Source of the DNA: Scleroderma bovista
Lineage: Eukaryota > Basidiomycota > Agaricomycetes > Boletales > Sclerodermataceae
Direction of reading: 5' to 3'
Assembly: GCA_037178675.1 (NCBI GenBank)
Contig: JAYMGJ010000123.1
Span: 1 to 17,080, forward strand
DNA length: 17,080 bases
The notes beneath the pieces were generated by a model. That model did no database searches, was not told where the DNA came from, and saw only the letters and a program-made list of their open reading frames with translations. This document shows, one piece after another, positions 9,103 through 16,974 of the stretch. The translations under genes and the position numbers were made by a program. Position 1 is the stretch's first letter. The number at the start of each line of letters is the position of its first letter.

Positions 9103-10963
9103 CGGACATGGTTGCGGAGCCACTTTAATGCAGACGGGATTCTGTCAATTTCAAGTCATCCTGAAGAGGGCGCGGAAATTTACCATGATCCGGCATTCAA
9201 GGATGCATTCGAGCAGCACCCGAACCATTGCTCGAACGAAGCGCTGGCCATCTACCTTGGATGGAAGGGCTTCTCGGACGACCTGTCTGGCCAAAGCACC
9301 ATTGATGGGATCCGAGTGGCCTTCAAACGGCTGTGGGACGAAGCGTCAGTATCGTCTTCGTTATTTCTGACGCATGGTTACTGACGAAACTCAATGTCTT
9401 GATAACGACAGTGATGGTAATACATTCCGTGGCAACTGGCACTACTCCGAGGTGCGTCGCCAATGGGTGGGCAACCCAGTCCTTTCTCCCGACGTCAGTG
9501 ACACGGTAGCGTCGATCAGGCACAAAATAAATGGGCAAGGAAATCAGCTCATGCACTCGGGAGCGATGAAGAAAGAGTACATGGACCGTATCCTCACCTG
9601 GTCCGTGTCCAAGTACCCGCTTGACACCGCGTTCCATTATCTTTGCTCTGCGATGGCTGGATCGGGGTCACCGACCTTGGACAACTGCACAAAATCATCG
9701 ATCTCGGAGCGTGTTGAGTACCTGACCTTCAGCGCTGTTGCATTCATGGTCTGGACGAGGTCAGTTTCATGTCTGCAAATGACTCAGTGGCGCTCTGCTG
9801 ACATATGGCACCTACTTACTAGGAATTTCGAGCTTGTGAAGCTAAAGTGCGGGGACGTTACAACGGATGACATAAACGCTGTAAACGGCGTCTTCCTGAA
9901 GTACCTGCGAGGCGAAGAAGGATCGCTCACCATCAACGATCTCTGGGTTTACTTCGAGATCCACCTGAGGAATCGGAAGGGATGGCAAAGGAAAAGTGAC
10001 AAAGGCACAAGGGAGATCGACCTGCGCAGTGAGTCGCATCCCCTTTAATTAGCTGTCATGTCCCAATGGCGTGACTTCGCCGCACTCACCAGGTAACCGT
10101 TACAAAATATATCCGCGCCCAGATTTGGGCAGGGCATGCGATCCGTTCTTCTGGATCCTTTTCTGGATGAACTGGGTGAGGTATGCCCATCTTGGCCGCA
10201 TGATGACAGAGGAGGAATACCTGTTTCCCATGGTGGGGCCAAATGGGGTGCTCCAGCCAGGGGTGCCGCTTGCGCACGACAAAGTGCAGAAGTTACTTGA
10301 TGGAGCACTGGCAGGTGCTGACATACCAGGTAAGTTCTCGATGCACTGCTTCCGACGCGGTGGTGCGCAGTATCGGTTTATGAGTGCCCCGTTGGGCGAG
10401 CGATGGTCCCTCCGCTGCGTGCGGTTCTGGGGTGGATGGGCAGAGGGCGAACAGGTGAGTGTTAGCTCTGAAGCGCTGATCAGTGATATGCTGGTCTGCC
10501 TTCCTATCTGGGTACATCCATGCCAAACTGCTGACCTTGTTTGTTTTTTCCTTTGCTTCCCCCCACACAGAACGACACACTGATGAGGTATCTCCTCGAT
10601 GAGCTTCACACTTATGAGGAGGACTTCAGTGATGCCCTGGCGCCGAAATCGCGAGAAGCCGGGGCCTCATTTGCTGGCGAAGCGGCCCTCATCCGCCCAG
10701 CCTCTATGGAGGCAGTTAGCATGGCACACGCAGCACTGACAGCGGACGTGGCGGCGCTCCACAAAGAAGTCATGAACATGAAGACATCGCAAAATGCACT
10801 GGCGCAGGATATGTGCCGAAAGCTCGATGATGTGACCAACTTGGTCAGGGAGGTACTTGCACCCGGTCTGAGGACTCTGGCGTCCCCTCAGGACGCGAAC
10901 GGTGAGCTCATACTGCTTGCACCGCACTGAGCAACCACTGACTATTTCCGTTCGCCAGCCCGT
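9103..10963 (+). pseudogene. Crypton-type tyrosine recombinase, 5'-truncated main part
   Basis: This is the integrase of a Crypton DNA transposon, which cuts and rejoins DNA through a covalent phosphotyrosine. Exons: 9103-9344, 9412-9759, 9823-10028, 10093-10454, 10571-10901 and 10959-10963. The five introns are 57-116 bp, begin GTCAGT or GTGAG and end in AG, and joining them gives one frame with no stops. The N-terminal part includes NEALAIYLGWKGF and FRGNWHYSEVRRQWVGNP. Arg I lies in TRNFELVKLKCGD and is split by an intron. HCFRRGGAQYRF supplies the H-x-x-R box. GGWAEGEQ, spliced to NDTLMRYLLDE, supplies the W and the nucleophilic Tyr. A helical segment rich in Ala and Leu follows (SMAHAALTADVAALHKEV). 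The 5' end is lost at LTR copy 2, and the last exon is cut after 5 bp by LTR copy 3. The family call is from memory of fungal Cryptons. Confidence 0.82.
10960..10963 (+). repeat. target-site duplication of LTR copy 3, left
   Basis: CCGT directly before TGTCACGC. It is identical to 13307-13310. Confidence 0.7.
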
Positions 10964-11585
10964 TGTCACGCACCAAACGTGTTTGGTACTGTGGACATGG
11001 AGAAAGTTAGCCGATGAAACTAATGCGAAGAACGCACACCCAAGATCTGTTGAAAGATTGTCCCGACTTGAGGGATACAGACAGCCCTCGCTATCCATAT
11101 CACGCAAAGTCATGACTATCCTTATGCAAAGGATGAATACAAGCTTGTCATAGCCATCTATCGCACAAGAATGACTATCCTGGAGCAAGAGATGAATGCC
11201 ATCGTCTGGCAGTCATCCCTCGCACAAGAACCGCCAAGAAGCAGAAGAATCCAAGGATTGGTGATCATTTCAGTATGAGAGAGGAATGCAACCTACTGCA
11301 GTCCAACTCCCATACCAGAACAACCAAAGAAGCAGAAGAAACGATAGAGAAACAAAGGAGAAAAGGAAGAATCATTTTTAGCGCCCAAATGTCAAATTTA
11401 GGCGCCCAGTGCCGGCATTCCGATATTTTGAATAGCTCCGCCATTTTTGAAGCTATCAATCATGTGACTATACCATCATGGAGCCTAGACCGTGGTCTAT
11501 CTGCCTGTCAAGTTCCGACGTAAATCCGTTCATTTCCCACGGAGATATTCCACCCGCAATCCAGACACCCACTTCATCACTCACT

Positions 11586-11975
11586 ATGGAGTCCACATTT
11601 TCTCTGGAACGTTTCTCTGCTATTGCAGCAGACCTCAACTATGTCCTGCTCTTGGGACAGCCTCTCCCTGAGCTCCTGTGTACTGTCTGGTACATATCTT
11701 CCCAGCCTTCTCCCTCAGTCCCTCTCGTTCTCGGTCAGCGCGTTCTCCTCGTCAGTCCTGCGTCGCGCACATACTTTGGTCGTCTCAAGTCTATCGTTAG
11801 ACTTGAAAATTCATACCTGGTCGTCTCTGTGTCTCCTGAGTCCTCTGCATATGGTCCTTTCATCCCAGAGTCCTGTCACATCCATCTCCCTCTATCATTC
11901 ATCTCGCTTCCCTGGACACGTCAAATCCGCTACTTGCGATTCTCTTCCCTGCTATCCCGCAACAAACACAAATGA
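11586..11975 (+). CDS. LTR-internal small ORF, copy 3 (129 aa, unknown)
   Basis: Starts MESTFSLERFSAIAADLNYV and aligns without gaps to copy 2's ORF up to about residue 114 (LPWTRQI). After that the C-termini diverge, ending LLSRNKHK here. A block of 17 codons, PSVPLVLGQRVLLVSPA, is identical even at the DNA level. In this copy the frame is also open upstream to an ATG at 11478, but the other copies lack that ATG, so the shared Met at 11586 is the better start. Function unknown. Confidence 0.6.
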   Translation: MESTFSLERFSAIAADLNYVLLLGQPLPELLCTVWYISSQPSPSVPLVLGQRVLLVSPASRTYFGRLKSIVRLENSYLVVSVSPESSAYGPFIPESCHIHLPLSFISLPWTRQIRYLRFSSLLSRNKHK

Positions 11976-12738
11976 AACAGTGCTCTAGAATCCTTCTTAG
12001 GAGCCCTAATAGAGTACAGAACCTTCCCCTTACTGCTCAAGGGAAGACTGCACTTCGGGAGCACCAAATTTCGCGTTTTTGCTCTACAGAAGCTCAATCC
12101 AAGGGATTTGTGACACTCTGTGACCAGCTGTGACTCTACTTGTCATTCCAGGCCCCCTGACACTGCTCTTCTGGTCGGATCAATTCTTTTATTATCCCCC
12201 AGCCACTCCCATCAGTGGCACTGCTTCAGAAGCTCATCTCCAGATCTAAAGTTCAATAAATCATAGGTTGTGCTTCCCTTCTTTCTGAGTCACACAGAGT
12301 CACTCTGGCTCACTCTGACTCACTCTGCTGCGCATTATTCATCCCCTCTTGGCATTACTAATCCCCATTACTCCCCTTACCAATCACTTACCAATCATCC
12401 TTCAAATCATGCTTATCATGCTGCTTATCAATTCATGACTCATGCCCCTATGATTCATATGCATTATGTCATCGCATATGCTCATTTAGCTTCGATCTAC
12501 TCATCCCCTGCTTTCCCCCCCTCTCTTTTGGGCCCCATGCAATGATTTTTCCATATTCTTGGTTATACACCCCTTTTTACCTATGTTTTTGCTCTTTCCC
12601 TTGGCTCAGCAGCTTGTTCAGGCTCTCCCCATCGATGACTCAGCCTGATTACACTGCTTATCAATCGCTTACCAATTTCTTACCAATCTCTTACCAAGCA
12701 CTTAGTCATTTGTGCTTACAGGGCCACAGCCCCTCCTG

Positions 12739-12764
12739 TATATAAACCAGCAGCCAAAGGCTGC
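12739..12764 (+). promoter_or_regulatory. TATA box and 15-nt hairpin, LTR copy 3
   Basis: TATATAAA (12739-12746) is followed at 12750-12764 by GCAGCCAAAGGCTGC, a 6-bp stem with an AAA loop. It has the same offset (11 nt) and length (15 nt) as in copies 1 and 2, but a mostly different sequence. Confidence 0.6.
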
Positions 12765-12787
12765 AAGGAAGTGTCTGCTTCCCCCTC

Positions 12788-12793
12788 AATAAA
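12788..12793 (+). terminator. AATAAA polyadenylation-type signal in LTR copy 3
   Basis: CTCAATAAAGCG lies about 50 bp after the TATA box, where an R-region poly(A) signal would be expected in an LTR. Copies 1 and 2 have no match at this place. Confidence 0.4.
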
Positions 12794-13306
12794 GCGACCA
12801 CATTCACTCTCCCTCACTGTCTATAAGCTCTATCTCTGTCTTTGGACTTGTAGGTCACTCAGTGCTGGCCTAAAGCTCCTATATTGTTGTTTATCAGATA
12901 TATCTTGTATCTGATCATTTCTCTAGGCTGAAGCGCAGTCTAGCATCACTGTCCACTCTATCCCATCACTGTCCATCGCATTCTTGAAGCAGGAACTGTC
13001 CCCTTGCTTCCCTGTTGCTCCATCACTGCTGTTACACCCCTGTTGCCAATCTATCATCGCTCTTCTATCCCAGGACTCTTCCTAACCACTGTGGTAGGCT
13101 GAAGAGGAGTCAATACCATCCCCAGTCGCATCTATTCCCCATCAGAAGCCCTTCCCTTCCCTCCTGCATCCTGCCTGAAGGCGTGCAGCACATCCCCCTG
13201 AGGACATTAAATACCAGAAACGCAAAGGAAGACCACCACTCGCATATTGCTGTCATTTGGTGTTGGTTGTTGGTTGTTCTGACCTCTTCCCTCACTTAGG
13301 CGCACA

Positions 13307-13310
13307 CCGT
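13307..13310 (+). repeat. target-site duplication of LTR copy 3, right
   Basis: CCGT immediately after the terminal CACA. Partner of 10960-10963. Confidence 0.7.
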
Positions 13311-13990
13311 CATCATCCGTCCAGCTGGACTACCCACCGGCCTGCAATGGTTGTGCCGTCACGACCACTCACTGTCCACTTGCACCCAGTCCAATTCCGT
13401 ACCGGCACCCAGCCACCATGCCCTGTACAAGGTGCGTGGGCCTCCGAACTGTCGCCATCGCCTTCTGCCGGCAATACGACGATCCCGAGTCCAGCGCCAG
13501 CAACGCATTCGAACCCCACCCTCTCTGTGCCACTCCCTTCACTCGTAGGTGCCCAAAGGACCCCAGCTGGTCCGCCGATGGGGCTTGCGATCCCACACCT
13601 CCCAATGAAGCATGAAAATGGGGAGGTGACACCGCGATCGGAGACTTGGAGGGACATCGTGCGGCACTGGACGGAGGGGGAGCCCAGGCTGCAGCTCTTT
13701 ATCCCTCTGAAAGATTGGCCCCACCATTACTACAACGGGCAACGCGGGCGGCATTTCAACACCTTGTACTACCAGCGATCCCTCGTTGCCAAGGAATTTC
13801 TCGATGTGTACGTCCGTCTTTCCCCCACTCATCTTCTCGTTCACTCATTCTTTCATTCACCCACGCTCTATCTAGGTTCGAAGCGAACGAGGAAGACTGG
13901 TACCGGGCATACGGACCTGTTCAAGACAATCCAGAAGACTCAGCAATACCATTCCAATGGTGGGGAGCGCCGCCGCTTCCTTGTGAATGA
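13307..13990 (+). pseudogene. Crypton recombinase, C-terminal GCR1-like DNA-binding part
   Basis: This continues the exon cut at 10963. A Pro/Ser-rich linker of about 100 residues leads to a conserved C-terminal block: ETWRDIVRHWTEGEPRLQL, FIPLKDWPHHYYNGQ, then YYQRSLVAKEFLDV. The WTEG and LKDW motifs match the GCR1_C-type DNA-binding domain known at the end of fungal Crypton proteins. An intron at 13808-13875 (GTACGT...TCTAG, 68 bp) joins DV to FEANEEDWYRAYG. From there the open frame ends at 13990 with an atypical tail. The expected family ending appears instead in another frame (GHTDLFKTIQKTQQ, about 13910-13960), so a small indel near 13905 has probably shifted the frame. The part is separated from the catalytic domain by LTR copy 3. 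Confidence 0.78.
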
Positions 13991-14466
13991 GTCCCCAGCA
14001 GCCAGCACCGAGTAGGTCGTGCACGTGCGATCTTGTTCATCATTTTATTTTATTTCTTTTTAATTTTACACTTCTTACGCTTCTCTGTTCTTACGCTTCT
14101 CTGCACATTCACTCACAGCGCCCGCACCATCTTTCCTCTTTTTCATGTCACTCTCATCCACCTTTCGTTTCGCCCTCCTTCGTGCTTCGCCTCATTTTCC
14201 CGGTAGTGGGGACTCCATAGTATCACTACTACGCCTACTACTACCGTTTAGTACGACCAAATAATATCGATCCCGTCTGCCTCCTGTGACACACCCTGCT
14301 CACGTACGGTATATCGACTCGAGTAAGCAGCTGGCACCGGCACACGGCATCCCAACCGTCGCGGAGTCTGTGGGGGTGACAGGGTGACACCAGTGACACC
14401 AGTGAGACCGGTGACATCATCTGCCTTCCTGGGCATGGCGCAGCCTTCCCTACATGGTGTTCCCGC
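13991..14466. other. intergenic DNA with short tandem repeats
   Basis: A TTCTTACGCTTCTCTG unit is repeated twice at about 14072-14103, after an A/T-rich run (14040-14070) that may be the Crypton 3' region. A 9-bp array, GGTGACACC-like, of five units covers 14374-14418. I find no gene; open frames here are repeat shadows or the decayed end of the Plavaka-like fragment. Confidence 0.5.
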
Positions 14467-15078
14467 GCACCGCCACCTGCTGTTTTCTGGCACTAAGTTA
14501 GTTTCAATCAATCGAGCTGATCCTAAACATACCAGTTGCAAGGATAAGAATTTGTCAATGGCAGCCATGCTCAGACATGAGCGTAGCAGCCACAACGCCA
14601 GTTGCTAGTCTACCCTTGGTGCAAAAGGGTAATATAAATTTTCCTTCTGATGGGTTGCATGTTGGTCATTGATGAACTGATCGATAAACGTAGTCCCCCC
14701 TGGATAAATCGAAGGAGTATTTGGGTGGCTGTCAACAACCGGCGTAGAAGTATGGTCTTGATACTCATTGATTGGGCTGTATGCAGTGTCTTTGCTCGCT
14801 CCAAATCCACCCACATCGTCAATGGCATCGTTTCCGTACAGATCAGGTCCAGGATGATACTGGAGCTCAGCATGAGGGTGAGGTCCTGTGCCATTGGGGG
14901 CAGCTGGTACATGGCATTGGAAGCCCAAGCATGATAAATCATTCATCCACGAACCACATGCATTTGAGGGCTGATTCATGTGCTGCAGAACCCATGTCTC
15001 ATTTGAAAACCTCTTCCCACAATTGGGACAGAACAATATTTTCTGCGCTCGATGAAGCCTCCGCTTCACCTTGGGCAT
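14467..15078 (-). pseudogene. Plavaka/CACTA-like transposase, N-terminal fragment
   Basis: The fragment begins MPKVKRRLHRAQ. A zinc-binding motif follows: CPNCGKRF, then LQHMNQPSNACGSW, giving Cys-Cys-His-Cys. A linker leads to a block I recognise from mushroom Plavaka transposases: NTPSIYPGGTTFIDQF, KENLYYPFAP, then LALWLLRSCLSMAAIDKFLS and SRWRC. A TAG at 14605-14607 interrupts this block, where TGG (Trp) is expected (VDWQLALW), in the same frame. After SRWRC (14467) similarity stops and a 9-bp tandem repeat follows. The DDE catalytic region is absent. The element is a dead 5' piece of what is normally a much longer gene. The family name is from memory, with moderate certainty. Confidence 0.68.
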
Positions 15079-15207
15079 GGTAGTAGGAATGGGACGAAGT
15101 GAGCACTTACTAATAAAGAAATCACACGTTTAGCCAAGTGTGGGTGTCCACAAGGACAAACTTAGCACTTTGTCCAAATATTCATCATTGTACCCTCCAG
15201 TAATCTT
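15079..15207. other. intergenic region between divergent gene fragments
   Basis: This holds the upstream region of both the Plavaka-like fragment (minus) and the coiled-coil pseudogene (plus). It includes an inverted repeat GGACAAA/TTTGTCC (15154-15175, 8-nt loop). Whether it contains the transposon's terminal repeat cannot be told, as the other end is missing. Confidence 0.4.
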
Positions 15208-15751
15208 ATGAGTCATGAAAGCTCAGCTCCCAGCTCTTCTGCACCCCATTCGCCAGCCTTTCAGTCCTTCTCTGGCAGGTTACCAACAACAGGGCTCATA
15301 TTCTCTGACTCTCCTCTCAATTCTTCTGAGCACCCATCACTGTTCACTCCTGAAGGCACCCTCCCGAAGCAAGAGGAGTCGCCCAGCCTGAGATGTGAAC
15401 TCGTAAGTAGTGCAATTTTGCATTCCTGGACTCCACCTCATCAGCACACAGATGGATGTGCATGGATCATCAATGATCTCAACCCCAGACAATCTGGTTG
15501 AGGCTCATTTACTCCTGGAAACTGCTATTAGCAACTGCAAAATCTGACACATCGAGAAATCGCTCGCAGATCAACTGGTCTGCTGTAATGCACTACAGCT
15601 GCAATACAGTCGTTTGCAAGTCGAGAAGGCAAAATCAAAACTGGCAGCTGCAGAGTTGCATGTTGGGCAAGTACGGATGATTGTGAGGCATAGTGGCTAT
15701 AGCCCTGATGGTGGAGAATTCTGTATTACACCTGTCCTTTGTAGTTTTTAG
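15208..15751 (+). pseudogene. spliced Ser/Pro-rich and coiled-coil protein, one stop
   Basis: I do not recognise this gene. Exon 1 (15208-15402, 65 codons) is Ser/Pro-rich (MSHESSAPSSSAPHSPAF). A 49-bp intron, 15403-15451 (GTAAGT...CACAG), joins in phase to exon 2 (15452-15751). Exon 2 encodes an amphipathic, probably coiled-coil stretch: DNLVEAHLLLETAISN, HIEKSLADQLV, QLQYSRLQVEKAKSKLAAAE, LHVGQVRMIVRHSGYSP. A single in-frame TGA at 15545-15547 breaks it, where CGA (Arg) before HIEK would fit, another CpG transition. Without that stop the protein would be about 164 residues. It stands just upstream of, and divergent from, the Plavaka-like fragment. Whether it belonged to that element or to the host is unknown. 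Confidence 0.5.
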
Positions 15752-16267
15752 TTATATGTGGCAGTTGTCTTAATTGTTCAACTTTGAGGATGTTTCACTG
15801 TCACTGCTGCAATGCTTGGACTATTTGATCATAGCTTTGTTTGCTTCTGGGGCCCTGTAAGCTCTGTTGAATTTAGTGTTACAATCATATCATCTGTTTA
15901 TAGTGAAGTATCTACAGGAATTTGTACAGAGCTGGTTGAGTCTGGACAGGCTGTGCAGAGTTGGTTGAGTCTGTACAGACTGTACAGATTTGCACACATG
16001 GCGTGTGAACTGTAGTATCTGTAGTCAAAAAAGGCTGTTTTGCTGATGATGCTTGCCAAGTTCCTCATGAATGTCAGTATCAAGCTGCTCTCCATTATGT
16101 CCTACAACCACCTTAATGACAATAATGAACAAAACTTGAGCACAGCCTACTAGTACTAGTAGAGTCCGTGGCTGAAGGAATAGACAAATTTTGTCTAAGT
16201 GCTTCAAACTCTGACAAGCCTGTGCTCTCCACCCCCCCCCCCCCAAGTATCAGTCACAGATTGAGGA
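15752..16267. other. AT-leaning intergenic DNA with small repeats
   Basis: It has no gene that I can support. It contains a 29-bp tandem duplication (15923-15951, 15952-15980), a perfect 16-bp palindrome CTACTAGTACTAGTAG (16147-16162) and a run of 13 C residues (16232-16244). Confidence 0.5.
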
Positions 16268-16675
16268 ATGTCACTTACAATGATTCAATCTGAATCCCCT
16301 TCCAGTTCAATAACAACACCCTATGGTCTTTCTAGGTCTTCCCTGCTTGCCACCTTCCCCTCCTCGCCTTCCTCTTCAACCTTTGCTTCCTCACCCAGCT
16401 CTGGACATACTGTTGACAAACCTAAGAGGGCAATACAAAGTCTTTTGGAAATTTCAGCCCTAGCACACAGAAAGTTTTTACCATATCCCAGGCCAAATAT
16501 GCCCGAAGCTTTGGAGCTGCACTTCACTGAGAAGTCCTTGAAAAGTGGCACTGGTGTCGGTATTGGGTGCAAGGATGCTAAAAGGGTATTACTTCCCCCC
16601 TGCACTGGCCGATGTTGTAGATACATTGCAAAACTGGGTCAGGCTGACATGGCAGAATTGGGTCAGGCCTTTTGA
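16268..16675 (+). CDS. Ser-rich open reading frame, unknown
   Basis: I do not recognise it. The first 50 codons are low-complexity Ser/Pro/Thr (SSPSSSTFASSPSSG). A stretch with more normal composition follows (KPKRAIQSLLEISALAHRKF, LPYPRPNMPEALELHFTEKS). The last 20 or so codons read into the 68-bp minisatellite, so the true 3' end is probably lost or lies across an intron, for which I see no strong donor. It could be the first exon of a gene truncated by repeat expansion, or a chance frame. Confidence 0.3.
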   Translation: MSLTMIQSESPSSSITTPYGLSRSSLLATFPSSPSSSTFASSPSSGHTVDKPKRAIQSLLEISALAHRKFLPYPRPNMPEALELHFTEKSLKSGTGVGIGCKDAKRVLLPPCTGRCCRYIAKLGQADMAELGQAF

Positions 16676-16974
16676 GGAAAAAATTGTCAAGCATTGCAAA
16701 ACTGGGTCAGGCTGACATTGTATATACATTGCAGAACTGGATCAGGCCTGTTGAGAAAAAAAGTTGACAAGCATTGCAAAACTGGGTCAGGCTGACATTG
16801 CAGAACTGGGTCAGGCCTGTTGAGGAAAAAGTTGTCAAGCATTGCAAAACTGGGCCAGGCTGACATTGCAGAACTGGGTCAGGCCTGTTGAGAAAAAAAG
16901 TTGTCAAGTACTGCAAAACTGGGTCAGGCCTGTTGAGCAAAAAAGTTGTCAACCATTGCAAAACTGGGTCAGAC
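16624..16974 (+). repeat. minisatellite of about 68 bp with an internal sub-repeat
   Basis: About five units, each made of TTGCAAAACTGGGTCAGGC, then TTGCAGAACTGGGTCAGGC, then a TGTTGAGGAAAAAGTTGTC linker. One unit (about 16692-16770) has an extra TATATACA insertion, and a late unit lacks one of the two half-repeats. The minus-strand open frame across it encodes only the periodic peptide this produces. Confidence 0.85.

Larger units (their letters stand above)
10964..13306 (+). mobile_element. LTR-like element copy 3 (2343 bp), diverged subfamily
   Basis: Starts TGTCACGCACC and ends GGCGCACA, with a perfect 4-bp duplication (CCGT). It lies in the Crypton gene only 5 bp after an intron's 3' end. 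Removing it with one CCGT restores the frame as Ala-Arg-His-His-Pro. The upstream 950 bp, through the small ORF, align with copies 1 and 2 at roughly 85-90 percent by eye. The rest has many indels but keeps the same order: CTTACCAATC arrays (12370-12700), TATA box and hairpin (12739-12764), then a U5-like tail with AGGCTGAAGCGCAGTC. Unlike copies 1 and 2 it has AATAAA at 12788 and 12255. Its last 30 bp contain TTCTGAC, a pyrimidine run and TTAG (ending 13299), a ready 3' splice site. Confidence 0.8.

Noticed and set aside
14374..14418. Five 9-bp GGTGACACC units as a CRISPR-like or regulatory array
   Set aside because: There are no spacers between units. It is a simple tandem microduplication in decayed transposon DNA.
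15154..15175. Inverted repeat GGACAAA/TTTGTCC as a transposon terminal repeat
   Set aside because: Both arms are on the same side of the transposase fragment and only 8 nt apart. A terminal repeat pair would flank the element.
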